Source: an uncultured Butyricicoccus sp.
Lineage (GTDB): Bacteria; Bacillota; Clostridia; Oscillospirales; Butyricicoccaceae
DNA length: 51,876 nucleotides
Direction: 5' to 3'
Assembly: GCA_910584935.1 (NCBI GenBank)
Contig: CAJUDU010000010.1
Span: 1 to 51,876, forward strand
Part shown: in pieces, positions 30,720-40,113 of the stretch
How the letters are laid out: each line of letters starts with the position of its first letter
Numbering within the stretch: the first letter of the stretch is position 1
Notes under the pieces: generated by a model
The model's input: the letters and a program-made list of their open reading frames with translations, nothing else
Databases searched by the model: none
Told to the model about the DNA's origin: nothing
Position numbers and translations under genes: made by a program

Positions 30720-31580
30720 ATGAAAGGCATTATTCTTGCCGCGGGTAAGGGCTCTCGCCTTTATCCTATGACCCGGCCTGTTTGTAAACCACTTTTACCA
30801 GTTTACGATAAGCCAATGATTTATTATCCCCTTGCGGTGCTGATGCAAGCGGATATCCGGGATATCCTTATTATTATCCCACCCGGAGAGGAGGGGCCTT
30901 TTTACCGGCTGCTTGGCAATGGCGCACAATGGGGCATCAATATTTCTTATGTCGTGCAGGACGTTCCACGCGGCATTGCAGACGCGTTCCTTGTCGGTGA
31001 GCATTTCATTGGCAAGGATTCTGTATGCCTTGTGCTGGGCGATAATATCTTCCATAGCCTTGACCTTGACCGTGTGCTGAAACGCGCTGTGCGCGAAGCA
31101 GATGGCGGCGCTACCGTGTTTGGCTATTATGTAGAAGACCCCCGCGCATTTGGCGTGGTGGAATTTGATGACGATGGCAACGCGCTTTCCATTGAGGAAA
31201 AGCCGCGCTTCCCCAAATCACAGTATATTATCCCTGGGGTTTATTTCTATGACAATCAGGTGATTGAGATTGCCCGTTCGCTGAAACCTTCTGCCCGCGG
31301 TGAACTGGAAATCACCGACGTCAACCTGGAATACCTGCGGCGGGATAAACTGCGCGTGATTCGGCTTGACCGAGATTTCACCTGGCTGGACGCTGGTACA
31401 GCGGATAACCTGCTATATGCTGGGCAAGCTGTCAAGCAGGTGCAGGATCATACCGGGCGGTATATCGCCTGCCTGGAAGAAATTGCTTTCCTGCGCGGTT
31501 ATATTGATGTGGAGGAGCTGCACCGGCTGGCTGGCAGGCTTGGACAGACATTATATGGTCAATATTTAATGTGTTTATGA
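30720..31580 (+). CDS. rmlA: Glucose-1-phosphate thymidylyltransferase
   Basis: 286 residues from ATG 30720 behind AGGAGAG. The nucleotidyltransferase signature is GIILAAGKGSRLYPMTRPVCKPLLPVYDKPMIYYP, followed by PRGIADAFLVGE, LVLGDNIF with the metal Asp, IEEKPRFPKS and the late DFTWLDAGTADNLL. It couples glucose-1-phosphate to dTTP, the first step of dTDP-rhamnose and related sugars. The rest of the rml pathway is not in the window, so it is a solitary gene here with its own promoter and terminator. Confidence 0.95.
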   Translation: MKGIILAAGKGSRLYPMTRPVCKPLLPVYDKPMIYYPLAVLMQADIRDILIIIPPGEEGPFYRLLGNGAQWGINISYVVQDVPRGIADAFLVGEHFIGKDSVCLVLGDNIFHSLDLDRVLKRAVREADGGATVFGYYVEDPRAFGVVEFDDDGNALSIEEKPRFPKSQYIIPGVYFYDNQVIEIARSLKPSARGELEITDVNLEYLRRDKLRVIRLDRDFTWLDAGTADNLLYAGQAVKQVQDHTGRYIACLEEIAFLRGYIDVEELHRLAGRLGQTLYGQYLMCL

Positions 31581-31644
31581 TAACTTTCGGGGCCGAATGA
31601 ATTTGTAAATTTGTGTTTTTGCACAAAAATTATAACAGAATGAT

Positions 31645-31684
31645 AAAAGCGGGCGGAAAACAGTTGAGTTTCCCCCGCTTTTGT
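31645..31684 (+). terminator. Intrinsic terminator after rmlA
   Basis: AAAAGCGGG (31645-31653) pairs with CCCGCTTTT (31674-31682), and the inner GGAAA/TTTCC extends the stem. It ends in a short T-tract. Confidence 0.7.
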
Positions 31685-31755
31685 GGTATAACGGGATACG
31701 AAAAAACTGAGATAAGGAATACGGGGAATGCTATGCTTCCCCCAGGGAATGAATT

Positions 31756-33825
31756 ATGGAAAAGAGCTTATGGAAAAAGTACCGGCTGCTATTTGCCGCG
31801 CTTCTTTATACCGCTGTTTTACTCAATTACCTTTCCGTTGAACGCATTATCAGCTCGCAGACATTTTTCCCCTTTGCAATTTTCTGCGCCGCACTGGTGA
31901 TCAGCCGGATGATCCCGGCTGAAAGCGCAAAAGGCATACGCCACCTGCGCTGGATGACATCGTTATTCTTTTGCGGCTTCCTGACCCATTTTTATCTGTC
32001 GCTGATGTCTTCTGGCGCGTTCTATGCCCGTATGAAATTTATCGGGCTGCTGAATGTCTTGTTCCATACCGCCATCTTTATGCTGCTGTATGTTGGGACA
32101 GATTCCCTGCGGCGGGCAATCGTCATCGGCTTCGGTTTCTTTGGGGTGCTGGGTATTCTCAACCATTATGTATGGCTGTTCCGCGGCACCGCGATTGGTA
32201 TTGAAGATATCGCTTCTATCACCACTGCAATCGGCGTGGCGGGCAACTATGACTATACCCCAGACCGGTATATTATCCTGCTTGGGCTACTCGTCCTGCT
32301 GTGGGCTGCCGCACTTTATCATATGGGCGGTGATGAATATGCCCGCGGGCGCAAAGTGCATTTCAAGCAAAGCATGGCTTTTGCTTCCGTAATGCTGTTT
32401 GCCTGCCTGCCGTTCACCAGCTATGGCGAATATTATAAAGATAATTCCAACGCTTTTAATTATGATTTATATTTCGCTGATATGCTGGCAACCCTTTGCC
32501 AAAAAAGCGGCATGGAAATCCCGGAATATTACTCCGCACAAGCCGTGGAAACCTTCGCGACCCAATCGGCGGCTATGCTTGCCGAAAAGCAACAAAATAC
32601 AGAAGACGGCGTACAGCCCAATATTATCGCGATTATGAGCGAATCTTATGGCGATTTGCGGGTGCTTGGCGATTTTGAAACCAATATCCCTGTTACTCCG
32701 TTTATGGACTCGCTGAAAGAAAATGAAAATGCTGTCACTGGCTTTGCTTATGCCTCTATTTTCGGCTCCAAAACCGCAAATTCAGAATTTGAATTTCTTT
32801 CCGGCGACTCTGTGCTGTTCATCCCGAACAGCATGGTTTACCTGCATTATTTTGATAAAGTAAATGCGTATGATTCTTTGGTATCCGTCCTGAAAGACCA
32901 AGGCTATACCGCTTCTGCCATGCACCCTTATTTACGGGCTGGCTGGAACCGCCCAGCGGTTTATTCCAAAATGGGCTTTGATGAAACCATGTTCCTTGAA
33001 GATATGAAGGATGTGGATTATTACCGTCTTTACCCATCGGATGCTTATAACTTTGATTTGATTAAACAGCGTTTTGAGCAAAAAGAGGATGGCGAAAAAT
33101 TATTCCTGTTTGATATCACCATGCAGAACCATAGCGGTTATGAAGGTGATGGCAATGGATATGAACAAACAGTTTCTATCACCGGGCATGAGGGTGAATT
33201 CCCGAAAACAGAATTATTCCTGTCTGAACAGCATGAAAGTGACCGTGCGTTGGAAGAACTCATTACATATTTTGCGAATTATCAGGAACCGACTGTCATT
33301 GTGTTCTTTGGTGACCATCAACCTAAGCTGGATCAGGAATTTTATGATTGGGTAAACCCAGCCCTGTCTTCCGATCCAACCGAGCGGATGAAAAAATATA
33401 TGGTGCCATTCTTTATTTGGGCGAATTATGATATTGAACAGCAAACCGACGTGCGCACCAGCATCAATTATCTGGCTTCACATATGCTGGATACCTTGGG
33501 GATGCCGATGAGTAATTATCAAACCCATTTGCTGGCACAAAGCCAAGTTCTCCCTGTCGTCTGCGCACAAGGCATCTATGATGCCGAGGGCAATTATTAT
33601 GAGCCCTCACAGATGCTGGAATCTTCTGATATCTTGCAGATTTATCAGGACTTAACCATTAACCATACTGTTGATTCGGCGGGTACTGTACATAGCTTCT
33701 TCTCGTTAAATGGGCAGGCGGATGCCAATGCCATCACTGATATCACAAGCGGCAGTCCTGCGGAAGATGCTGCCACACAGCCACCAGCAGAAAGCACCGA
33801 ACCTGTGCAGCAGCCTGCGGCATAA
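31756..33825 (+). CDS. LtaS-like sulfatase-fold membrane enzyme
   Basis: 689 residues. About five membrane segments fill residues 1-225, then an extracellular alkaline-phosphatase/sulfatase-superfamily domain begins near QPNIIAIMSESYGD (metal Glu). The probable nucleophile is the threonine in FGSKTANSEFEFLSG, and later metal residues are in FGDHQPK, matching the layout of lipoteichoic acid synthases and phosphoglycerol transferases. The last 30 residues are Pro/Ala/Glu-rich and disordered. It probably transfers a phospho-polyol group to an envelope glycolipid or polymer. The processive glycosyltransferase at 44131-45273 could supply a glycolipid anchor, but they are not linked. Confidence 0.85.
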   Translation: MEKSLWKKYRLLFAALLYTAVLLNYLSVERIISSQTFFPFAIFCAALVISRMIPAESAKGIRHLRWMTSLFFCGFLTHFYLSLMSSGAFYARMKFIGLLNVLFHTAIFMLLYVGTDSLRRAIVIGFGFFGVLGILNHYVWLFRGTAIGIEDIASITTAIGVAGNYDYTPDRYIILLGLLVLLWAAALYHMGGDEYARGRKVHFKQSMAFASVMLFACLPFTSYGEYYKDNSNAFNYDLYFADMLATLCQKSGMEIPEYYSAQAVETFATQSAAMLAEKQQNTEDGVQPNIIAIMSESYGDLRVLGDFETNIPVTPFMDSLKENENAVTGFAYASIFGSKTANSEFEFLSGDSVLFIPNSMVYLHYFDKVNAYDSLVSVLKDQGYTASAMHPYLRAGWNRPAVYSKMGFDETMFLEDMKDVDYYRLYPSDAYNFDLIKQRFEQKEDGEKLFLFDITMQNHSGYEGDGNGYEQTVSITGHEGEFPKTELFLSEQHESDRALEELITYFANYQEPTVIVFFGDHQPKLDQEFYDWVNPALSSDPTERMKKYMVPFFIWANYDIEQQTDVRTSINYLASHMLDTLGMPMSNYQTHLLAQSQVLPVVCAQGIYDAEGNYYEPSQMLESSDILQIYQDLTINHTVDSAGTVHSFFSLNGQADANAITDITSGSPAEDAATQPPAESTEPVQQPAA

Positions 33826-33856
33826 CTTATCAAAAATCAGGAGTTGAATTTCGTAT

Positions 33857-34309
33857 ATGGCAGTTTATACTGGAACAAAAACCTACCATACCAAAGCCCA
33901 TATGGGCATGATTGATATTACAGCGGATTTTCAGTCAATGGTTTCCGCTGCCTGCAAGGAAACTGGCATAGCTTCGGGTATTATCACCGGGTTTACGACT
34001 GGCGGCGTTGCCGGGCTGACAACTTTGGAGTTTGAACCTGGCATGGTACATCATGACTTGAAAGCCGCGATGGATATCTTTTCCCCATATACCGATGAAA
34101 CCGGACGAGTGATCCATTACCACCACCATGATACTTGGCACGATGACAATGGTTCATCCCATATCAAAGCCGCTTTATTATCCCCATTTATTACAATCCC
34201 CTTTGTCGAGGGCAAACTCACCATCGGTCCTTGGCAAAACCTTACGCTTATCGAATGCGATACCCGCAACCGTGTGCGGGATGTTGTATTCCAAGTGATG
34301 GGTGAATAA
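33857..34309 (+). CDS. YjbQ/UPF0047 family protein
   Basis: 150 residues starting at ATG 33857 (AGGAG upstream). The family's histidine-rich core is present: GFTTGGVAGLTTLEFEPGMVHHDL, YHHHDTWHDDNGSSHIKAALL and GPWQNLTLIECDTR. Members are described as secondary thiamine-phosphate synthases because one rescues thiE loss, but the true role is uncertain. It follows the LtaS-like gene by 31 bp and ends at a terminator. Thiamin thiazole genes lie 6 kb away on the same strand, which is suggestive only. Confidence 0.92.
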   Translation: MAVYTGTKTYHTKAHMGMIDITADFQSMVSAACKETGIASGIITGFTTGGVAGLTTLEFEPGMVHHDLKAAMDIFSPYTDETGRVIHYHHHDTWHDDNGSSHIKAALLSPFITIPFVEGKLTIGPWQNLTLIECDTRNRVRDVVFQVMGE

Positions 34310-34315
34310 AATCAG

Positions 34316-34358
34316 AAAACCGGAGCTGAAACCTGTTTATCAGCTCCGGTTTTTTTTT
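34316..34358. terminator. Bidirectional intrinsic terminator
   Basis: AAAACCGGAGCTGA (34316-34329) pairs perfectly with TCAGCTCCGGTTTT (34340-34353), followed by a run of T. It separates convergent genes. Confidence 0.92.
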
Positions 34359-34361
34359 GTT

Positions 34362-36191
34362 TTATCGCGGTCTATTCCCGCCGCCATGATGCCCTGGAGA
34401 AAATCCACCGCCTTCATTGACCGCTATGGAATCCAATGTGACTGTGGTTTGCTGTGAACCTGCTTTAATGGTATAAGTACCGCCCTTTTGCAAAGCTGGC
34501 AGGCTAACGCAAACCGACTGGTATCCTTTTGATGGTGTGAATGTGGCAAAGGTTTTGCCGCTGCTGTCGGTAATGATAATGGCGGTATTCCCTTCTACCG
34601 TTTGAGGCAAGCTGGTCAGGAATGAATATTGTGTGGAATTTTCACTGAAACCCATTGCCATGCCATGGCTGCCCGCCGCGATAACAATGCCGCCTGTGAT
34701 AACCGCTTCCCCTTCATAATCCAATGCGCTATTTCCATTGTCTGTTGGACCGCTGACATAAACGGTACCGCCATCAACATACAAATTGCCGTTGGAGTCA
34801 ATGCCGTCACCACTGGCAGAAACAGTAACTGTACCGCCTATGATGCGGATAAACGCACCTTCATCCGCAGCAAACATATCCTGCCAACTATCTGTGCCAT
34901 CTGAACCGCCTGCCGCATTGATGCCATCATCACTGGCTGTTACATTCATTTGACCGCCAGCAATAGTCACTGTATGCCCTTCTAACCCTTCATAGCTTTT
35001 GGGTATGGTAATACTGCCGCCAGAAATGAAAAGCGCGTCATCGGCGTGTATGCCGTCATCACCAGAGGATAAATCTATGGTGCCGCCTGTGATTTCCGCA
35101 ATGCCATTTGTATGAATGGCATCATCCGCACAATCCGCTGTGATTGTGCCGCCTGTAATTAGCAATGTGCCTGCTGATTTTAGCCCTTTGGTGCTTACAG
35201 TATCTTGTGTTGTTGTGGTTTGGGCTTGCTGCTGAGCGTTGTCCGGCAGTGCTGGCGGATTGCCCTCTGGGCGCTGAGCACCGTCTGGCATTGCCGGCGG
35301 ATTGCCCTCTGGACGCTGGGCACCGTCCGGCAGTGCCGGCGGCTGTCCGCCGCCAAACCTGCCAAACCCATTATTATGCGTCTTACCATTTATGTTGCCG
35401 CCACCTGTTAGCAGCGTCACTGTGCCGCCGCGTACCTGCAAGCGGGTTTCCGCTTGTATGCCATCTTCCGCCGCCGTAATGTCAATGGTACCACCGTCAA
35501 TTGAAATGTAACCTTTTTCCACATTATCCTGTTTGTCAGATTGAATGCCGTCCTCGCCTGCGGTAATGGTGATTTTCCCATCTTTGATTTGTACCGCATC
35601 TTTGCCATTAATCCCATTGGCTTTTGCTGTGACTGCAAGTGTGCCGCTTGTCATGGTGAAATCATCCTTGGTATAAATGCCATGCTTATAATTCCCATTT
35701 ACCGTAAGCGCGCCACTGCCATTGATGGTTAAATCACATTCCGCATGAATGCAGCCGTTCCAATCGGTGTTTGTATATGCTGTGCCATCTGATACTGTAT
35801 TGTTTGTGCCTTCTGCCAAAGTGATAAATACTTTGTCCGCATTTTGTGCCAAAATTGCTGGGGCATCCGCACAGGCAATTGCTGCACCGTTTAACACAAG
35901 CTGTACTTTATCTGTATCACCCGCATTAATCATGACTTGCCCATTGGTTAGTGTTCCCGATAAAATATAAGTGCCCGCTTGCGAAATGGTCACGTTTTCA
36001 CCGGAAAGGGTGATATTTTGTGTATTGCTGTCATATGCGCCGGATATATCCCGATTGCTATATGCTACTTCAATCGGCGTTAGGTTTGCCGCTGGTATTT
36101 CCGCTTGCTGCAAAGGCTGATTTGCCGCTGTGCCGCAAGCGGTAAGCGCAAGTGCCGCCGCAAGAGATAATGCTGAGCTTTTAATTTTCAT
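34362..36191 (-). CDS. DUF4353 carbohydrate-binding-domain lipoprotein
   Basis: 609 residues with a lipoprotein signal peptide (lipobox LTAC, Cys19). Two large stretches (about 45-265 and 335-545) are built of repeated beta-strand turns of the form GGTIxIxAxxDGI, expected to form a right-handed beta-helix; the family is annotated as carbohydrate-binding DUF4353. Between them lies a Pro-rich hinge of tandem 14-residue repeats (residues 284-321). The C-terminus is Gly/His-rich (FSPGHHGGGNRPR). Such proteins commonly occur with VTC-domain and DUF4956 proteins, as here (operon order VTC, DUF4956, this gene). It is probably a surface protein; function unknown. Confidence 0.85.
   Translation of the reverse strand: MKIKSSALSLAAALALTACGTAANQPLQQAEIPAANLTPIEVAYSNRDISGAYDSNTQNITLSGENVTISQAGTYILSGTLTNGQVMINAGDTDKVQLVLNGAAIACADAPAILAQNADKVFITLAEGTNNTVSDGTAYTNTDWNGCIHAECDLTINGSGALTVNGNYKHGIYTKDDFTMTSGTLAVTAKANGINGKDAVQIKDGKITITAGEDGIQSDKQDNVEKGYISIDGGTIDITAAEDGIQAETRLQVRGGTVTLLTGGGNINGKTHNNGFGRFGGGQPPALPDGAQRPEGNPPAMPDGAQRPEGNPPALPDNAQQQAQTTTTQDTVSTKGLKSAGTLLITGGTITADCADDAIHTNGIAEITGGTIDLSSGDDGIHADDALFISGGSITIPKSYEGLEGHTVTIAGGQMNVTASDDGINAAGGSDGTDSWQDMFAADEGAFIRIIGGTVTVSASGDGIDSNGNLYVDGGTVYVSGPTDNGNSALDYEGEAVITGGIVIAAGSHGMAMGFSENSTQYSFLTSLPQTVEGNTAIIITDSSGKTFATFTPSKGYQSVCVSLPALQKGGTYTIKAGSQQTTVTLDSIAVNEGGGFSPGHHGGGNRPR
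35229..35342 (-). repeat. Tandem 42-bp repeats encoding a Pro-rich hinge
   Basis: Two full copies of PPA(L/M)PDGAQRPEGN and a partial third (PPALPDNAQQ). They sit between the two beta-helical halves of the lipoprotein. Confidence 0.9.
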
Positions 36192-36207
36192 TTTACTGCC
36201 TCATTTC

Positions 36208-36879
36208 TTAAAGTGAAATATCTTTGCCCATTGGCACACGCCCACAAGTAATGTTTAAATTTCCATTGCGGCATCGCAAGGCATCAATGAAAGCCTTTTC
36301 GTCCTGTTTATCCCGCAAGGTGATATGATAATGCAGTTCATATAAACTGCCCATGTTGGTGGTACGCACCTGTACCAGTTCGCAGCCCCGTGTATAGGTT
36401 TCAAATAAATCGTCAAAAATTCCATTGTAATCCAGGCTTTCTGGGATTGTGATTTTCAGCTCCTTTTCACTGGCAGGACATTCCCCAAACCGTGTCAAAG
36501 TCAGCAGGATTTGCGCAAGCCCAACTAAAATGAGCATTATCGCGGCAATGCCAATATACCCCATGCCAGTTGCCAAACCAAGCGCCATGGCAAGAAACAA
36601 CCCGCAAATTTCCCGCGCCCCGCCTGGCGCGGAGCGGAACCGTACCAAACTAAATGCGCCCATTACCGCAACACCTGTGCCAAGATTGCCATTGACCATA
36701 ATAATCACAAGCTGGATAATCGCTGGCATTAACACAAGCGTCATCACAAACCCTTTGGTATAAGTATTACGAAACATATATAACAGCGCTGATAAAAACC
36801 CAAACATCAGCGACGCCGCCGTGCAAAGCAGCAATCCAGGCATGGTAATAACACCATCCGCTAAAACGGAATTAAGCAC
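36208..36879 (-). CDS. DUF4956 membrane protein
   Basis: 223 residues with about four membrane segments in the first 130 residues, including the family-typical GNLGTGVAVMGAFSLVRFRSAPGGAREI loop. A soluble C-terminal domain of about 90 residues follows, with a ferredoxin-like alternation of strands and helices. Members are usually encoded next to VTC-domain proteins and CotH-like or DUF4353 proteins. It overlaps the VTC gene by 8 bases, indicating coupled translation. The function of the pair is not established. Confidence 0.9.
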   Translation of the reverse strand: MLNSVLADGVITMPGLLLCTAASLMFGFLSALLYMFRNTYTKGFVMTLVLMPAIIQLVIIMVNGNLGTGVAVMGAFSLVRFRSAPGGAREICGLFLAMALGLATGMGYIGIAAIMLILVGLAQILLTLTRFGECPASEKELKITIPESLDYNGIFDDLFETYTRGCELVQVRTTNMGSLYELHYHITLRDKQDEKAFIDALRCRNGNLNITCGRVPMGKDISL

Positions 36880-37594
36880 AACAAACCACCCCTTCCATCT
36901 GCCAGCTGCCTAACACCCGCTGTTTGTAATAAGTACCATATTTCGAAAAAGATGCCGGGTAAATCTCTAACTGATCCAAAATCGCACTGAGCCATAACGG
37001 CATTGCACCAGAAACCTTAATTTCCAAAATGCGTGTCCCTGGCGGGGTTAAAAATTCCCCATAATCGCCTGCGGCAAGGTCTAATGCCTGTTCACGCCAA
37101 CGCAATTTGCTGTCAAACGTCAAGCGTAAATCCGGCTGCGCCGGGCAGGTGTACGCAACCCGGTCATAAGCCAAAAATACCGCGGGCTGTGGCTGATGAA
37201 ACTGCAAAAACCAGTCAATTTCCTGACGGATTTGTTCATTCCCGGCTGGCTGGATGGTGCGGGATAAATAATTCCGTGCCTGCGCTAACGGCATGGTAAC
37301 CCGGCGTTTGTATACCACACCATCAAATTTCTTTTTCAGCTCAACAAATACACGGCTGCTGTCATCCGGAACGCCATAACTGCGCAGGCGCAATTTTTCT
37401 TTATAAACCGGCTTATCCAGTGACGCACGGATTAACGCATAATCCGGCGTATCATAATAAATATTGCAGATGGTATAAGCGCCAAATTCATCCGGCTCGA
37501 CATAACCAGCTAATGCTGTACACATGGCACGGTATTGTTTATCGGTAACCATATACTTCTTTTCTATCCTTGCAAAAGTTGTTTGTATTGCCAT
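36872..37594 (-). CDS. VTC-domain protein (polyphosphate polymerase-like)
   Basis: I choose ATG 37594, with AAGGAG upstream, giving 240 residues. The chain has the tunnel-fold VTC features: FARIEKKYMVTDKQY at the N-terminus, RASLDKPVYKEKLRLRSYG and FVELKKKFDGVVYKRRV with basic residues for phosphate binding, and LRWREQ...ILEIKVSG with the metal Glu. In yeast Vtc4 this domain makes polyphosphate from ATP. Whether bacterial members with DUF4956 do so is unproven. It is the first gene of a three-gene leftward operon. Confidence 0.9.
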   Translation of the reverse strand: MAIQTTFARIEKKYMVTDKQYRAMCTALAGYVEPDEFGAYTICNIYYDTPDYALIRASLDKPVYKEKLRLRSYGVPDDSSRVFVELKKKFDGVVYKRRVTMPLAQARNYLSRTIQPAGNEQIRQEIDWFLQFHQPQPAVFLAYDRVAYTCPAQPDLRLTFDSKLRWREQALDLAAGDYGEFLTPPGTRILEIKVSGAMPLWLSAILDQLEIYPASFSKYGTYYKQRVLGSWQMEGVVCCA

Positions 37595-37766
37595 TTGAGG
37601 ACAATGCTCCTTTCTGTGCCGCAACATTTTTTGAACGATGACAGTTTATGAAACCGTACTGAAATCTGCCTGAAAAACCGCTTTCAGCTTATTTTCAGCC
37701 TGCCGGACTATAAATAACTCAATATAAATCCACTCCCTGCTGTGCGGTGGGGAGAAAGATGGGAGT

Positions 37767-37812
37767 CCAGAGGGATGATATCCCTCTGGCGGGGTCTGGG
37801 GCGGCGCCCCAG
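37767..37812. repeat. Double-hairpin intergenic element, possible interspersed repeat
   Basis: CCAGAGGGA/TCCCTCTGG (37767-37775 with 37781-37789) is followed by CTGGGGC/GCCCCAG (37796-37802 with 37806-37812). The layout resembles GC-rich double-stem repeats scattered in genomes of gut Clostridia. It lies in the divergent region 37595-37863, which holds no gene. Confidence 0.5.
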
Positions 37813-37863
37813 CAACGTAACGGCAGGCAGTAAGGCAACCCTGGAAAAGAAAGGTGAACGGCT

Positions 37864-38541
37864 ATGAATGTTTTGGTAATCGAAGATGAACGGCGGCTGG
37901 CTGATGTGCTTGTGAAAATTATGCAGGAACAGAAGTATGCCGCCGAAGCGGTGTATAATGGACTAGATGGGCTGGAATATGCCCGTTCCGGGCAATATGA
38001 TGTTGTTATCCTAGATGTTATGCTGCCCGGTATGAATGGGCTGGAGGTTTCTCGTACTTTGCGCCGGGAAAAAAATACAACGCCTATCCTGATGCTGACC
38101 GCACGCAGTGAAATCGCAGACCGCGTGGAAGGTTTAGATTGCGGCGCGGATGACTACCTGACCAAACCTTTCGCAACCGAAGAATTGCTTGCACGAGTGC
38201 GAGCACTCTCCCGGCGGCAAGGTGAAGTCGTGCTCGAAACCATAGAATACGGCGACTTAACACTTGACCTCAATACCCATGATTTGCGCCGCGAAACCAA
38301 ATCTGTACGCCTGAACCGCAAAGAATTTGATGTACTTTATCTGCTGATGGCAAATTCACGTATGGTCGTCACCAAAGAAACCCTGATTACTAAAGTTTGG
38401 GGGTATGATTCCAATGCAGAAGCCAATAACGTTGAAGCCTATATTTCGTTTTTACGGAAAAAACTGCTTTATCTCAATTCCCGCGTCAGCATTGTCGCGC
38501 TGCGCAAAGTCGGCTACCGGTTGGAGAACCATGGCGCATGA
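37864..38541 (+). CDS. OmpR-family response regulator
   Basis: 225 residues. The receiver domain has acidic residues EDE at 7-9, phospho-acceptor Asp51 (VVILDVMLPG), T79 in LMLTA and Lys101 (DDYLTKPF). The C-terminal winged helix carries VRLNRKEFDVLYLLMANSRMVVTKETLI and ends with KVGYRLE. It overlaps the kinase gene by 4 bases (ATGA). It is divergent from the VTC/DUF4956/DUF4353 operon and is a reasonable candidate regulator of it. Confidence 0.95.
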   Translation: MNVLVIEDERRLADVLVKIMQEQKYAAEAVYNGLDGLEYARSGQYDVVILDVMLPGMNGLEVSRTLRREKNTTPILMLTARSEIADRVEGLDCGADDYLTKPFATEELLARVRALSRRQGEVVLETIEYGDLTLDLNTHDLRRETKSVRLNRKEFDVLYLLMANSRMVVTKETLITKVWGYDSNAEANNVEAYISFLRKKLLYLNSRVSIVALRKVGYRLENHGA

Positions 38542-39767
38542 TTAAAAAATTACGGCGGAAATTTGTGCTGAGCAATATGGCACTTGTATCCATTGTCCTT
38601 GTGATGGTCTTTATCGCGGTATGCTTATTTTATCAGCAAATTCTGCGTGCCGCTACTGAAGAAGTCCTGCGCCAATCCATTGCTATCCGCAATGGACAAT
38701 GGCATAAACCTATGCTGGGTGTGCCAATGCAAAAACCCCGGATGGAGCATATCCCTTCCTTTTCGGTGATGATTGATGCTGAAGGCAATATCCAGGACAG
38801 CTTTGGCAGAGATAATGTTTCCATCAGCGACAGCGCACTCATTGAAGCCGTATCGCAGGTGCAAAACCCTGGTTATGGCACATTGCCTGAACTGTCACTG
38901 CGGTACCTATGTATGGAAACCCCGGATGGCACCCGTATCGCATTTGCCGATTCCAGCCATGAACGCGCCAGTATGCGTAACCTCATCTTCATTTCCCTTG
39001 CCGTTGGCGTGCTCGCTTTATGCGCTTTCCTTGGCATCAGTGTTTTTCTGGCACGCCAGACTCTGCGCCCTGTGGAAGAAGCCTGGGCACAGCAGCGGCG
39101 GTTTATCGCAGATGCCAGCCATGAACTGAAAACCCCACTTACTGTTATCCTCGCAAACCTTGGCGTGTTGCTGGCGCATCCAGATGAACCCATCCGCACC
39201 CACCGGCAATGGGTGGATAATTCCCGTGAAGAAGCTGTCCGCATGAAAGGTTTAGTGGAAGACCTACTCTTTTTGGCGCGCAGCGATAGCGGACAAGCGC
39301 CAATGGTGACAGAACGGCTAAACCTCAGTGATTTATTATGGGGCAGCTTGCTTTCCTTTGAACCGGTTGCCTTTGAAGAAGGCACAGAACTGAATTCCTC
39401 CATTGATGAAGATATTTTTATCATGGGCGCTGCCAATCAGCTGCAACAGCTTTTCGCGATCCTCTTGGATAACGCCATCAAATATGCCGGGGAACATGGA
39501 AAAGTCTGGGTTATCCTGATGCAAAAAGAAAACCATATCAGCTTTTCGGTGCGCAATACCGGCGAACCGATCCCACAGGAATATTTACCACATATCTTTG
39601 ACCGATTTTACCGGATTGACGCCGCCCGTACCCGGGAACGCGGCGGCTATGGCTTAGGGCTTTCGATTGCGCAATGTATTGCCGAAGGGCATGGCGGGCA
39701 TATTGCCGCGGAAAGCCGTCAAGAATTAGGCACACGGTTCCAAGTGACTTTGCCGCCTGCCCCATAG
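38538..39767 (+). CDS. Sensor histidine kinase
   Basis: 409 residues. Membrane segments at about 14-32 and 149-171 flank a 115-residue extracytoplasmic sensor region. The dimerisation domain has His195 in ADASHELKTPLTV; the ATP-binding domain has an N box (LLDNAIKYA), FDRFYRID and the G2 box GGYGLGLSIAQ. It would phosphorylate the response regulator encoded upstream, with which it is translationally coupled. The signal is unknown. It is followed by a broken gene. Confidence 0.94.
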   Translation: MIKKLRRKFVLSNMALVSIVLVMVFIAVCLFYQQILRAATEEVLRQSIAIRNGQWHKPMLGVPMQKPRMEHIPSFSVMIDAEGNIQDSFGRDNVSISDSALIEAVSQVQNPGYGTLPELSLRYLCMETPDGTRIAFADSSHERASMRNLIFISLAVGVLALCAFLGISVFLARQTLRPVEEAWAQQRRFIADASHELKTPLTVILANLGVLLAHPDEPIRTHRQWVDNSREEAVRMKGLVEDLLFLARSDSGQAPMVTERLNLSDLLWGSLLSFEPVAFEEGTELNSSIDEDIFIMGAANQLQQLFAILLDNAIKYAGEHGKVWVILMQKENHISFSVRNTGEPIPQEYLPHIFDRFYRIDAARTRERGGYGLGLSIAQCIAEGHGGHIAAESRQELGTRFQVTLPPAP

Positions 39768-39800
39768 GACAATAACCCCTCATTTGTGGAGGTATCGCTC

Positions 39801-40045
39801 ATGAAAAATCCTATGTTGGTTGTAACTGATATCCATAAATCTGTTTCATTTTATAAAAAAAGTGCTTAAGCTTCATGTTATTATGGATTTTGGCGCAAAT
39901 AAAACTTTGACAGGTGGTTTGGCATTGCAAACACTTAAAACCTCACAGGAATTTATCGGCACAAATGACATTACATTTGGCGGCAACAGTACTGAAATCT
40001 ATTGGGTAATTCTGCAAATATCACTTGCGCTTTGCTTATCAATAT
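39801..40045 (+). pseudogene. Broken VOC (glyoxalase/bleomycin-resistance-like) gene
   Basis: Reading from ATG 39801 gives MKNPMLVVTDIHKSVSFYKK, a typical VOC start, then a stop at TAA. Removing one A from the run of seven at the end of this stretch restores KKVLKLHVIMDFGANKTL and continues with GGLALQTLKTSQEFIG...FGGNSTEIY. The C-terminal half of the domain is missing. The gene therefore has a one-base frameshift and a 3' deletion. Sequence to about 40110 may contain another gene remnant that I cannot identify. Confidence 0.8.
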
Positions 40046-40113
40046 AATAAAATCGAAGTTTTTCGTTTGGATAAAGTTCCTGCCTGTCTGCGCGGTTTAA
40101 TGAAATGTCATCC

